Assembly (NCBI GenBank): GCA_026826555.1
Contig: JAKSZT010021121.1
Location: 1,558,470 to 1,622,469, forward strand
DNA: 64,000 nucleotides
Origin: Tolypeutes matacus
Lineage: Eukaryota; Chordata; Mammalia; Cingulata; Chlamyphoridae
Reading direction: 5' to 3'
The translations under genes and the position numbers were made by a program. Position 1 is the first letter of the stretch, and the number at the start of each line of letters is the position of its first letter. The notes beneath the pieces were generated by a model. The model was not told where the DNA came from, searched no databases, and saw only the letters and a program-made list of their open reading frames with translations. This document shows positions 11,093 to 21,275 of this stretch, piece by piece.

Positions 11093-11400
11093 CTGCCGGC
11101 GGCCGCCGCGCGCGGGCTTCCTGGAGTTGAGCGGCAAACAAAGGCCTCCAATCCGGGCGCAGGGCGGGGCGCCGCCTCTTTGCATAATCCCCGAGGCCGG
11201 CCCGTGACGGGAGGGCGGCAGCCCCGGGGGGCGGGGCCTCGGGCAAGTCCACCAATCGCACAGAGAGGCAGCTGCTTGTGGCCCGCCCCCAGGGGGCGTG
11301 GGCTGGAGAGCGGATTTCGCGCTCCCAGACGCCAAATCGCAAACCCGGACCCCAGGGTACGCACTGCGAGCCGCCCCGCCGCAGCCCGCAGCCCGCAGCC
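11093..11400 (-). other. Probable AKNA non-coding exon 1
   Basis: On the minus strand a donor-consensus border GGCAG|GTGAGG ends an exon at 11093. The GC and CCAAT boxes upstream are consistent with a start site somewhere in 11200-11450. The right end is therefore only approximate. No initiator frame with recognisable protein is present, so it would be 5' UTR. Confidence 0.4.
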
Positions 11401-11408
11401 CGCAGCCC
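11381..11408 (+). repeat. (GCAGCCC)4 heptamer array, quadruplex-prone
   Basis: Four perfect tandem copies of GCAGCCC. The minus strand therefore carries four GGG runs separated by CTGC loops, fitting the canonical G-quadruplex pattern, and more G runs follow at once. It lies in the CpG island near the likely start site. Confidence 0.9.
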
Positions 11409-11984
11409 GGAGGGCGAGACGCGTGTGCCAGGCTGCACGGAGCCACAGTGAGGAAGAAGTCCCAAGCCTTTCTCGCTGGAACGCCGGTGAGGTAAGGAGG
11501 ATTTACCGCTGTCACCCCCCGCCCGCGACACACACCCTGAGACCGCCGGGGACACCCCTCCTGAGAGGACCGAGAGCTCGCTCAAGGCCCGCCCCCGGTG
11601 CGTTCAGGGCAGGAACAATCCGCTGACCAGGCTGAAAGCGCAAACTGCCCCAGACCCTCGCCCAGTTCTGCCCCTTGCTGCCACTGGACAAATGGGTTGC
11701 TGAGGGGGGTAAATGAGTTAACTTAGTGTCAGACCCTCTAGAAATAAATCGTGGCACTAATTTCAAGAGCACCTCCTCCAACCCTATGGGTGGTGGGGCT
11801 TGTTAATAGCCCACCCCCAAGGGAAGCCATGTGCCCCGGGATCCTCGCTGCTGTGCTGTGCTGCACAGCACAGCGGCCCAGGTCTCCTTCCCTGTGCCCC
11901 GGGCTGAAGGTCACACCCCAGGCTGAAAGTCACTCCCCATGGGCATCTCTAATCAAAGCAGTAACCAGAGACAAACATTTTAAC

Positions 11985-12125
11985 TAATCCTTACAATAGG
12001 CTACATTAGGCTAATGTTGTGATCCCCATTCCGAGATGGGGAGACAGGCTCAGAAAGGTTAGGCAACTTGCCCAAGGTCACACAGCCAGGAAGTGGTGGA
12101 GGTGGTATTTGATCCCAGGTGTCTA
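11985..12125 (-). repeat. MIR SINE
   Basis: 'gatccccattccgagatggg', 'ggctcagaaaggttaggcaa', 'cttgcccaaggtcacacagc' and 'tttgatcccaggt' form a well-kept antisense MIR. Confidence 0.85.
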
Positions 12126-12689
12126 ATACTGGAGTGTGGACTCTTTGAGCTGTGCCTTGTTCTCTGTGCTCCTTCTTCTGTATCCCCCCATTACCAAAGG
12201 GGCTATCCCACCCGTTCTCTACCTTTCTCCCAGGCAGAGAGTTGAGGGCCCAAAGGTGTGGGCAGCCCCAGGCCCCAAAAACTCTTTTCCTGCCTTCACA
12301 GTTTCTGGCCCTGGAATGCCAGGGCAGGAAGGGCCCTGAGGTGCATGTTCACACTATCAGGGAAGTGACCTGTGCCCCCTGGGGCTGTGCAGCATGGCAG
12401 CTCCACCTGAGAGACAGTTGAAAAAGAAGGGGAAACAGATTTGGAGAGGCTTAACCTGCCCAGAACCTACTCAGGATTCCCTAGCAAGGGAGAAGCAAAC
12501 CCTGTGACTCTCCAGCCACTACCCCCACGCCCAGCTCTGGCATCATGAGTGAAAATGCCAGGGCCACAGGAATGTGTGATCTGGATGGACCTCTGATCAT
12601 GTTCCCCCTCGCCAATATTCAAGGCTGCCTTACCCAGGGTATTGGGTCCCTTTAAAAGTCACAGGCCACTTGCTTGTCCTAGGGCTTCA

Positions 12690-12800
12690 TGTTGTGGGAA
12701 GAGCAGGCCCAGGCCTCAGGCAACCATGGGTCCAAGCTTGTCCTCTTCCACTTGCTAGCTGTGTGACTTTGGGAAAGCAGTTTGACCTTTCTAAACCCAC
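12690..12800 (+). repeat. MIR fragment
   Basis: 'cttgctagctgtgtgacttt' followed by 'gggaaagcagtttgaccttt' is the MIR sense core. Confidence 0.7.
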
Positions 12801-13239
12801 TTGCAAAGGAATTTTTTTTTAGGTTGGAAATTCCACAGGGAGGGGGATGCTCACACTCAATGGGGCACCCCGAAGTCAGACCCAGGAATGCCAAAGCAAC
12901 AGTTCCAAAAACTCTTTCTCCTGCTTTTTTAGAGTACAAACAGGGGCCCATGGGTAGCAGCTGCTGGGAAATCTGCCCTCTGGGGACCAAGTGGGAGATG
13001 GCTGATGGGAGGCAGGGGCAGTCAGAACCTGCCTGGAGTTCTCAGAGCAGGTCAGTGCCTGGCCAAAAATTCACACCGGTGAGCTAGGGCCAGGGCAACC
13101 ATTCCGTTCCACAAGGATGCACAGGGACCTGGGGCCTGGAAGATGTGGCATGCACAATGCCGGAGGACCACTTCCTGTGTTCACCCTCACACTGCCTGCG
13201 ATCCTATCCCTAGGCACCTACAGCATCTCAACCCACCAG

Positions 13240-13272
13240 CCCCCCCCCCCGGCCCCCCCCCCCCCCCCCCCG
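13240..13272 (+). repeat. Poly-C tract
   Basis: About 30 cytosines are interrupted by a single GG. It is flanked by unique intergenic sequence. Confidence 0.95.
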
Positions 13273-13979
13273 TGTTCTGCTTTTAACTTCACGCATGTGG
13301 CTCTTTAGAGGACTGCTCTGGGAACAGCTCTGCCTATACAGGTAGAGAGCTGGCAGCGACTGCGGATGGACGGCCCCTCCCACGCAGCTTGCCTAGACTC
13401 CCATAGGTGAGGAGGGATGAAAGCCCAGCCCCCTTGCCTGGAGTGGAGCTGACTCTAGCACAACCTACCCTCCAGGCTCCCCGTAGCTTCTCTCTGTGGG
13501 GCTCTGCCTGAAATCCCACCCTCACCGGGCTACCTCCCCTTCCTTGTCCTGCTTCCCCTTCCCTCACTGGCCTCCCCGAGAAGCACTTCTTCCTTAATAA
13601 GCCAGTTGCATCCACATCCTCATTTCGGAGTCAGCTTCTGGGGAGCCGACCTGAGGCAGGCCACGCCTGGGTGTTTTAAAGCATTTGTGCATATTTTGCC
13701 TCCTGCCCCGTTAGTCATAAACTTGGATGAGTTTTCATCTAAAAATATTATCTGTAAAGCCTTAAGTTTTGCCCTCAAACCTTCTAGCAAGGTGCTGCAA
13801 GACGTAGGTGCGGCTCGAGGGCCCCTGCACACCCCACTGTGTCTCAGGTGGAGCGAGGGGGCAGGGATGGAGGGTGGGGGGTGTGTGATGCTTGGTGCTC
13901 CTCCCGCTGCCCTCCTCCTCCTCCCTCCACACCAGAAGTCCCAGCCGCACAGGCAGTCCACACAGCACGCTGGCCCCTA

Positions 13980-14646
13980 ACCTTGTTCAGATTGCTTTAT
14001 TGAAAAATTAAAGTCATAAGCTCTGTATATAAATACACTGACTTGCTGGTCACCTGCAAGGCCTCTGGGATAGGCTGGGGAGGGTGGGGAGATGGGGCCC
14101 TGGGGCCCCCAGGGGTGCAGGGTAGGAAATAAATAATACATACCATGGGGGATAAGAAGGCAGGGGAATGGGGGCAAAGGGGTGCTCTATGCTTATTTGT
14201 GGCACTAAAGGGCCTGCGAGATACCCCCTGGTCGGGGGCCAAGTCCACGAATTCTCAGGTGACCTCCCTCTGACAAAGGCTCAGGTGCGGGGCAGGGTGG
14301 GGCTGGGCACCCCCTCCAACTCGGAGAAACAGGCCCTGGTAGCTTCAGTCAGATGTGCCAAGATGCAGGCGCTCCACCCTTCCCCTTTCTTTCTCCCCTT
14401 CCCTCAACCCACACAGGTTTGAGTGCCTACTGCGTACCCGGCATGGCACGAAGCCCCGACCTGACCTTCTGTTTGCCTCGCCAGCTTTCTTCTTCCCCTG
14501 GCTCTGGTCCAGTGGGCCAAGGTGGAGTGGGGGAGCATCTTCCTGCTGCCCTGGCCACACAGTCCCAGCTCCTCAAGGAAGTTAACAGTACCAGGAGGGA
14601 GCTGGGACTGGGGCCAGGGCCAGGCAGCGGTGGGAGGCGTCAGCCC
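13980..14646 (-). other. WHRN 3' UTR
   Basis: This covers the minus strand from the stop codon (14647-14649) to the expected cleavage site, about 667 nt. It is all within the terminal exon, and no intron border is seen in it. The end is set by the AATAAA at 13996-14001 and a following GU-rich stretch. The left end is uncertain by about 15 nt. Confidence 0.8.
13996..14001 (-). terminator. WHRN polyadenylation signal AATAAA
   Basis: The plus-strand 'tttatt' reads AATAAA on the minus strand, in 'caataaagcaatctgaac'. Downstream on the minus strand is a GU-rich stretch ('gtgctgtgtgg'), as expected of a cleavage element. Cleavage is likely near 13972-13985. Confidence 0.8.
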
Positions 14647-14829
14647 CTAGAGCAGCACGTTGAACTCGGTGACCAGGAAGTCGATGTGGTCCCTGTCCTT
14701 GGTCTTGAAGGCCTCGGCGATGATGCGGGCGGCCTCCCGGTGCTCCTTGCCCCTAAGCGTCAGCCCGTTCACTTCCAGGATCACGTGGCCCACCTTGAGC
14801 TGCCCACAGTTGTGGGCTGAGCCGCCGCG
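14647..14829 (-). CDS. Whirlin terminal coding exon (PDZ3 second half)
   Basis: Whirlin is the PDZ scaffold of stereocilia tips and ankle links and of the photoreceptor periciliary membrane. This exon follows acceptor 'cccctgcag|CGC' in phase 0 and encodes 60 residues plus TAG. It begins RGGSAHNCGQLKVGHVILEV and ends FLVTEFNVLL. These are the later strands and the second helix of PDZ3 (helix words 'HREAARIIAEAFK'). The last residues are LL; from memory human whirlin ends ML. The natural C-terminus is present, with no truncation. It is human exon 12 in order and phase. Confidence 0.97.
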   Translation of the reverse strand, partial: RGGSAHNCGQLKVGHVILEVNGLTLRGKEHREAARIIAEAFKTKDRDHIDFLVTEFNVLL

Positions 14830-15080
14830 CTGCAGGGGTGAAACACAGGGCGTCCTGAGGGACAGGCTGGCCTGGCCTCGAGCACCCCGCTGTGTGCTGG
14901 GCTCTAGGTCAGGCCTGATGCTGCCAGCCAGGCAGCTACAATCTGGGTGCCCATTGCCTTGATTAGGAAATCAGGCTCAGCAAGAGCCTGGGTCTCCGCG
15001 GGTGCTGGGTCACCTCTGGGGGTGGCAAAATCCTAGGGATGCTGAGCGAGGGGCCTTCAGCGGGAACCACGGGGAGGTAC

Positions 15081-15203
15081 CTGAATCGTGACGATCCTAG
15101 GCAGGGGCTGGCGGGTGTTGGCGCCGCCCTCGATGGCGATGCCCAGGGTGGCCGCACTCTTCTTCACACGGACCAGGGTGGACGTGGGCTCCAGGAGGCC
15201 GGG
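15081..15203 (-). CDS. Whirlin exon (PDZ3 first half)
   Basis: This exon is 123 nt, 41 residues, phase 0 at both ends. The acceptor is 'ctcccacag|CCC' and the donor ATTCAG|GTACCT. It encodes PGLLEPTSTLVRVKKSAATL followed by GIAIEGG, then ending RIVTIQ. TLGI is the carboxylate-binding loop of PDZ3 (the GLGF equivalent) and EGG follows as in other PDZ domains. It joins directly to RGGSAHN of the next exon, which restores an unbroken PDZ3. Corresponds to human exon 11. Confidence 0.97.
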
Positions 15204-15309
15204 CTGTGGGAGTGAGGAAGGAGAGCACTGGCTCAGGCCATCTTGGTGAGCAGGCCTGACTGGGGAGTGGGCTGGGCCACGACAGGCCCCTTGGACCAAA
15301 AAGAAAACC

Positions 15310-15745
15310 TTGGGAAATAACAAGTGTTGGGGAGGACCTAGAGAAATTGGAACCTTGTCCATTGCTGGCTCCTTGAAAAGTTAAGCATAGAATTACCATA
15401 AGGCCCAGCAACTCCACTCCTAGGAAAACAGGGACTCAGACACTTGTGCAGGAACGTTCATAGCTGTGTCATTCACAATAGCCAAAAGGCGAAAGCAACC
15501 CAAATGTGCCTTGGTGGGTGCATGGTGTGTATATGTGTAATGAAATATTCTCCAGCCATCAAAAGGGGAAGCACTAACACATGCTACAACATGGAAGGAC
15601 CTCTAAAACAGTACGCTAAGCGAAAGAAGGCAGACACAAAAGGTCACGCATTGTAGGATTCCATTTATATGAAAGATCCAGAGGAGGTAAATCCATAGAA
15701 AAGAAAGCAGAGTGCTGGCTACCAGGGGCTTGGGGGAGGAGGACA
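15310..15745 (+). repeat. L1M 3'-end fragment in WHRN intron 10
   Basis: 'aattaccataaggcccagca' then 'cattcacaatagccaaaagg', 'ccatcaaaaggggaagcact' and 'gaaggcagacacaaaaggtc' are standard L1M 3' UTR words. It fills most of the intron between exons 11 and 10 and is antisense to WHRN. Confidence 0.8.
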
Positions 15746-15852
15746 TGGGGAATAAGAGCTTACTGGGCATACACCAAGCTGAAGCTGGTTCCAGGGACCT
15801 CCCGAGGCTCGCCTTCCCCCACAGCCCTCTCCACCCCACCCCCCTCACTCAC

Positions 15853-16034
15853 GGGCTTGGTGGCCCCCTCTGTGGTCCTCTCGTTCTGAGGCAGCTCCTT
15901 GCTACTCCTGCTCTTGGTGGACGCTGTCTGTCTGCCTCGGCCCGGGGCGCTGGCCTCGGCCTCGCCGGCATCTACACCACTGTCCTCACTCAGCGTCTGC
16001 CCACTGTCAGAGAGCTGGGAGAGCGTGGAGGTTG
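15853..16034 (-). CDS. Whirlin exon (linker before PDZ3)
   Basis: This exon is 182 nt, starts in phase 1 (two bases complete a split Ala codon) and ends in phase 0. The acceptor is 'cccactcccag|CA' and the donor AAGCCC|GTGAGT. It encodes (A)TSTLSQLSDSGQTLSEDS, then GVDAGEAEAS, a basic stretch 'STKSRSSKELPQNER' and ends ATKP. It is low-complexity and serine-rich, as in the family's disordered linker. It is human exon 10 in order and phase. Confidence 0.96.
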
Positions 16035-17875
16035 CTGGGAGTGGGGGACAGGAGGAGATGGCTATTTATTCTGCGGGAGCCAGAGAGGACTTCCTGGAGG
16101 AAGTGACAGAGTTGGAGGCTGGAAGGTTGGGTGAGATTCCCCAGGCATCAGTAGAGCAAAAAATGAAGGGATTATGGGGCTAGAGGGCAGGGAGACTCCC
16201 CACCACTCTCCCCAACTACTAAAGACCTTCCATTCAAACTCTGCCTGGCCCAAGGCCACCGCTTCCAGGAAGTTTACCTGGACCATTCAGTTCTCAGCCA
16301 CCAATGCAATGATTACAAAACAGGTCAGAGGTCAAATCCAGCCCACAGATATGGGTTTTGCTTTTTAACTCATACAATGCCATCAACTTTAAATGATGGA
16401 CCAACACATTCAAATTCAGGGATTTAACATAAAAATTAAATTTCTAGTTTCTTGCAAAAACATGGAAGGCCTGCCACTCCTGGCCTGTAGCCCTGCATGA
16501 CCCCAGCTGGCCTGAGCAGAGTGGAGGGCATGTGCCTTTTGGCTCACCAGACAACCCCAAGCTGCTACCCCACGTGCACAGCCTCCTGGCCCCTGAGTTT
16601 GGACCCGAGGTTAAGAACCTGCACTCCAGAGTCTGCGGGTTAGGCTGGAATCCCGCACCTCCACCTACCAGCTGTGCAGCCCCGAGCACGCTCCATGGCC
16701 TCTCTGAGCCTCCATGTTCCCTGTGAGAGAAGCAATAATGCCTCTCCAATGGTAAAGACTAATGGATATGCCGCAGAGAGGGAAGCCGTCAAGAGCAGAA
16801 ACTGGAACCAGACTGCCTGGCTCCACAGTTATTTTCTGTGCCTCTGTTTCTTTATCTGTAAAATGGGGGTGATAAGAGGACCATTCTCATTGGGCTGTTG
16901 TAAGGGTCAAATGGGTTCATGACATAGGAAGACTCCTAGACCAGTGCCGGGCACACGTAAGCGCCGTACAGGGTGAGCTCTTGAGATCCGAGGCAGGTGA
17001 CACGCTGGAGCTCTGGTTTCTCTTTCCACATCCTGCCCGCTCGCTCCTTAGCCGCCTCCCCCCCACCCCCCACTAAGATACCTGCACTGGGGGATCCAGC
17101 GTTCTGCATCTCCCTTGGCCCACCCACTGGCAGCAGCGTGCACCCAGTTAGTGCCCCCGACCTGGCCAGCCTCCTTCCAGGGCTTGGGTGGCCCCGCAGG
17201 TCGCTTTAGCCACGAGATGGCAGCAGACTCCACCAAAATGCCTGCGACTTGCCAAGGCCCCAGCTTGTGGGAGTGGGAGGCGGCTGCAGCCTGCCCACTG
17301 CCTCCTCCACTGGGTTTCCACTGGAAAACCAGGGGCCGCAGCCTCGGCCTGGCCTCACCAGGGTCTGGAAGGCCCTTCCTGCAATTTCTCTACCACTGCT
17401 CCCCCAAGCACCCACTCCAGGCCATGCGCAGGACAAGAGAGCTATCAGAAGCCAGCCTCCCCTCGACAGCCCGGTCTTCGGATGACAGACAAATACAGGG
17501 TGACCAGGGCTGGGGGAGCAAGGGGAGCTGGGGGAGGGGCCTGCACCCCTCAAGGGTAGTTATTGTTATCTCCCTTATGATGGGGAAAGCGGCTCAGAGA
17601 GGCGGAGGAGCCCGTCAAAGCCACAGAGCGGGTAGTGGCAGGGCCAGGAGTCAAACCCATGCCTCAAATTCCAAAGTCGCCTTACTAGGGCACCCAGGAC
17701 CCTGTGCTCTGGCCGCTCTGACCTGAGCCCGGGCACGTCTGTGCTGGAAGGTCCCCTCGGTGGGCACCGAGTACCTCCCCCCATGCAAATGGACTCATGG
17801 AGGACAGGGGCCTGCCTGAGGCCACAGCCTGGGCCCACCACGCCAGCCCCCACCCCGGGGTCTGCGGGCACTCAC
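16035..17875 (-). other. WHRN intron 9
   Basis: This 1.84-kb intron lies between exons 10 and 9. It contains two sense MIR copies (about 16625-16745 and 16790-16965: 'agactgcctggctccacagt', 'gtttctttatctgtaaaatg') and an antisense MIR (17555-17670: 'gatggggaaagcggctcaga'). The long frames here on both strands do not resemble a protein family. Confidence 0.7.
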
Positions 17876-18410
17876 CACGTGTCTGGGGCAGCGCTCTCAC
17901 TTCGTTCACGTCCGGCTCGCTGTCAGGCCGGTGCACCTCCACCATGACAAAGTGCTGGTTTGTGCCTATCTGGTCTGGGTGGCTGGAGGGCGAGGGTGGC
18001 GGAAGGCAGCCCCCCGGCACCGTGGCCTCTGCAGGGGCGCTTTTCAGGTGCGGAGGTGACTGGACCCGCGGGAAGGGGCCGATGGGGTGCTGGTTGACCA
18101 GGGCCAGGTGGGCATCCAGCGGCCTCTTGGGGCCGGGGTTGGCAGGGGAGACAGAGGCGTAGATGGGGGAGGAGGGCGAGTCCTGTGCTGAGGAAGTCCC
18201 TGGGGCCGGTACAGTGCCCGCCGGTGGGCTGCGGTTCCGCAGGGCCGAGAAGACGATGCCCGAGTGGGAAGACCCGGAGGAAGGCGGCTGGAGGTCTCTC
18301 CCCGGCTTCTTTGGCTGCGCGGGTGGCCGGGCGAGGCTGTGGGTCAGAGGCGGCGGGGGAGGCGGCGGCTTGAAGTTAGGCAGCCCCTTGGAGATGGATT
18401 TGACATCATC
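17876..18410 (-). CDS. Whirlin large proline-rich exon
   Basis: This 535-nt exon starts in phase 0 and ends one base into a codon (CGT G|GTGAGT). The acceptor is 'tgttttggcag|GAT'. It encodes DDVKSISKGLPNFKPPPPPP, then a Ser/Pro-rich segment with SSPIYASVSPANPG, LDAHLALVNQHPIGPFPRVQ, and ends VEVHRPDSEP..ALPQTR. This is whirlin's proline-rich region between the second harmonin-homology domain and PDZ3, a site for SH3 or profilin-type partners (family knowledge). Seven consecutive prolines occur near its start. The apparent Met start upstream of the exon (to 18542) is intron read-through. Human exon 9. Confidence 0.97.
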
Positions 18411-19004
18411 CTGCCAAAACACCCAGCAAGAGTAGAAGGAGTCAGAGCCCATGGCGGCTGGAGGAGGGGAGGCCCGAGCAGCCGAGGGGTGCCAGGCCCG
18501 GCTGGAATTCTGTCCCTGCTCTATCGTTCTCAGCCCTGCCACTCTGAATTATGCAACACCCAAGTGGAAAACTTCTCCCCAGCATCTCTGCAGCTGATAA
18601 GCGCCTGGATCTTGGCAGTCGTCCCTGGGGAGAGCATCGTTACCTTTGGGAATCGAAGTTCTTGGCATCGGCTGGGGCTTGTCACAGGGAAGAAGACTTA
18701 ATTAGAGGTAGGAGGAAGAGGATGGAGCGGAAAAGTATTTCTTTGGCTTTTCTTTTTAGGGGATTACCTTGGCTACTAGAGATGGGGGATGTGACGGGAC
18801 TGGCGGGAGAGAGAATGGACAGGAGGGGAATGGAAACAGTGAGGGCACGGGCTGGGGTGCTGCTGTGTGGTCCTGGACAGTAAGTGTGCCTCTGGGAAAC
18901 GGGGAACATCACAGGTATTAGTGTATAGAAGGTGCTAGCAAGGTGCCTACAAGCCAGCAGGGGCTTGGTGAGTGGCAGCTGTGGACCGTGTGCTCACTAT
19001 TTGC

Positions 19005-19225
19005 CCACACCAATGCCCAACACTTCCAAAGCTCTGATTACATTACAGGTACTGTTCTAAATGCTTTACATAAATTAATTTACCCCTTGTCACAAACTTA
19101 TGGGGCCAGTACCCTGTCATCATTCCCATTTGACAGATGGGGGAATCACACAGGGAAACTAAGTTCAGAAACTTGTCCCAAATCCCACAGTAAGTGACAG
19201 AGGTGGGATCTGAACCCAGTTCAAA
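19005..19225 (-). repeat. MIR SINE in WHRN intron 8
   Basis: 'gattacattacaggtactgt', 'cattcccatttgacagatgg' and 'ctgaacccagttcaaatgcc' are in antisense MIR order. Confidence 0.75.
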
Positions 19226-19887
19226 TGCCATTTAAGAGGCATTTGGGGAAAGTCACATATACTCCCCCAGTCAATCACAGAAGATGCTTCACTTATATTT
19301 AACCTGCCTCCAGCTTCTCCAGGCCAACAGCCTCCAGTCAGGGCATTCTCAAAGCCAGCCCTTCTTTTCCATATAAAGCTTTTCATACTCCTCAGCCTGC
19401 CTTCGAGTCTCTGACAAATGCCAGTGCTGGTGGCTGGCTCCCTGGCTATAGCAAACGCTGAATTAATAGACTGTTAAAAAAATTAAAAAAAAAAAAAAAG
19501 CCATTTGGCTCATAATCACAAAGGGACCGTTCAGGCTAATGATGGGTGCCCACAAGTATAAAGTCAGATTTAACATCCATTTCTGGCCTGGTCATATGCC
19601 CTTCAAAGAGTTCTGTCCACACGCTCCATGTGTCAGTCCTTGTTCCGATAATGGTCAGAAAATGTAGCAAAAGCAAGCACCAACTCCACAGTCAGGCTCT
19701 AGTCAAACAGCCTGACGGCCCCACCTAGGACCACCAGGAGCCAGCCCACCCGGCCCCCGAGGGAGGTGGCGGAGTTGCTGCACGGGCACCAGGCCTTGGC
19801 TCCGTCTGGAGGCTCTCACCAGGAGGGCGAACACAGCTCCCAGGGCCCTGGGTCAGAACACAATGAAAGGGCCAGAGAAGTTCTTAC

Positions 19888-19959
19888 CAGAGAAATATCT
19901 GGGAGGGTGTTGATACTGCCCTGGATGGCCTCGCCAGTCTCCTCCAGGTCCAGAGTATT
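19888..19959 (-). CDS. Whirlin exon, 24 codons
   Basis: This exon is 72 nt, phase 0 at both ends. The acceptor is 'tctctgtttctag|AAT' and the donor TCTCTG|GTAAGA. It encodes NTLDLEETGEAIQGSINTLP then DISL. It links the harmonin-homology exons (or the 33-nt microexon) to the proline-rich exon (DDVKS). Because it is a multiple of three, skipping would keep the frame. Human exon 8. Confidence 0.96.
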
Positions 19960-20818
19960 CTAGAAACAGAGAAGAAAGCAAGGTGAGCAACTATAAACCG
20001 AGAGGGGGGACCCGGGGTCGCTCTCCAGGACAACAAAATCTCTGGGGCCCTATGACACTGTCACATGGTTTATCTGAGTCCTGCCATGCCCCACTCCATT
20101 GGAATTTACTTTATGTGTTCGAATTAAAGCTAATTTTCCTGCCAGTCCTTTTGAAATTTGTTTCTCTCTGAGACCTTCTGATCATTTGCAGTGCCCTTCC
20201 CCCAAATTACCGGGAGATGCTGTGGGGGTGACTCCAGCCTTGACTGAAAATCCTGGGGCTCAGGCCTGAGCAATGCACTCAACGCCTCCAAAACCCAACA
20301 GTTCTCTCTCCATTGCTCCCTAATAGAATCCCAGGGAGCAGTGAACATGGCCAGATACAAGAGGGGGAAGTCTCTGAATTTGAATGGTTTTAATCCGGAG
20401 AGGGGTGGTTTCAGGTTTAAATGGGCCTTGTTTTGCAACTATGTCCATTTCTTCCTTCCTTCCTCAACTCGCCGGAAGAAGCCTAGAGCCCCCTCAAGGG
20501 ACGCTGAGCTGAGGCTGGGCAGTCTTGAGAGCTCAGGGAGACATGTCTCTCTACCCAGGATGCAAAAAGCCTCCACCACCGACGCCTGGTGCAAGTCCCA
20601 AGTGCAGAGATCAATATGAGCTGACTCTGAAGCTCCAGACTGACCAGGGGCTGGGGACACAGAGTGCTGAGGCACCTCCCTGCTTTCAGGGAGCTCGGAA
20701 GCTAGTGGAGTTGACCTACAAGTAAACAAGCAAGGAGGGACTGTGCAGAGAGGGCATGGGTGAGGACACAGGGGAACTGTGGAAGCACAGGGAAAAGTGC
20801 ATCATGCGGGGGGGGGGT

Positions 20819-21275
20819 AGTAATTAATTGTATATGTCAACTTGGTGAGACGATGGTGTCCAGTTGGTAGGTCAAATACTAGCCTAGATGTTCCTGTGGA
20901 GGTATTGTGGAGATGGGGTTAGCATCTAGAGTCAGTTGTTGACTTTAAATAAAGGAGACTGCCCTCCATGATGTGGCAGGCCGCATCCAATCAACTAGAA
21001 GCCTTAAGAGCAAAAACTGAGGTTTCCTGGAGAAGAAGAAATTCTGCCTCAAGACTCCATCAACTCCTGCCTGGACTTCTAGCCTGCTGGCCCCCTGCTA
21101 ATGAGTTTAAGGCTCACAATGGCAACATCAATTTTTACTGGAATTTCCAGCCTGCCCTGCAGATTTTGGATTTGCATGCCCCCACAATCGCATGAGCCAA
21201 TTCCTTAAAATAAGTCTCTTAAAATACATAGACCCTGGTGGTTCTCTTTCTCTGGAGAACCTTGACTGATACAAG
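20819..21275 (+). mobile_element. Solo LTR, MLT2-type (ERVL)
   Basis: It starts 'tagtaattaattgtatatgt' and 'caacttggtgagacgatggt', continues with 'gagactgccctccatgatgt' and 'catccaatcaactagaagcc', has the signal-like 'ttccttaaaataagtctctt', and ends 'ctggagaaccttgactgata'. This is the order of MLT2 LTRs. No internal retroviral coding sequence is attached, so it is an old solo LTR, antisense to WHRN. Confidence 0.8.

Larger units (their letters stand above)
10380..11640 (-). promoter_or_regulatory. CpG island promoter, likely AKNA (possibly bidirectional)
   Basis: About 1.25 kb is very GC-rich with dense CpG, unlike everything else in the window. It contains GC boxes ('gggcggggcc' near 11229-11238, 'gcccgccccc' at 11281-11290, 'agggcggggc' at 11161-11170), a CCAAT box at 11252-11256 and an octamer-like 'tttgcataat' at 11179-11188. 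Minus-strand donors CAG|GTGAGG (exon end 11093) and a nearby GGCAG|GTACC fit a leftward non-coding first exon. A plus-strand donor-like GAG|GTAAGG lies at 11491/11492. I assign it to AKNA by synteny (AKNA lies 3' of WHRN, same strand); that is inference, as no AKNA codon is seen. The long frames across the island are GC-driven shadows. Confidence 0.65.
11641..13975. other. Intergenic gap between CpG island and WHRN 3' end
   Basis: This is about 2.3 kb with no coding exon. It holds MIR pieces (11985-12125 and 12690-12800) and a poly-C tract (13240-13272). The remainder looks like unique sequence, with no further feature I can support. Confidence 0.6.

Noticed and set aside
11381..11408. CRISPR-like direct repeats
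   Set aside because: The heptamers are contiguous with no spacers, in a vertebrate promoter; this is a simple tandem array.
10524..11585. 353-codon open frame on the minus strand (and long frames in other phases) across the CpG island
   Set aside because: Several frames on both strands are open at once because stop codons are rare in very GC-rich DNA. The residues are Arg/Ala/Gly/Pro-biased with no family resemblance, and a donor motif and promoter boxes interrupt the region.
17115..17726. 203-codon plus-strand frame in WHRN intron 9
   Set aside because: Opposite to the gene, low-complexity, overlapping antisense frames of similar length, and it includes an antisense MIR. No splice or family support.
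18411..18542. Apparent Met start upstream of the proline-rich whirlin exon
   Set aside because: The open frame runs on into the intron through the acceptor at 18411-18412. The spliced protein enters at DDVKS from the previous exon in phase 0.
20819..21275. Active endogenous retrovirus
   Set aside because: Only an old, diverged solo LTR is present. No gag, pol or env reading frame is found near it, and the other LTR-like elements (50059, 57897) are also solo.
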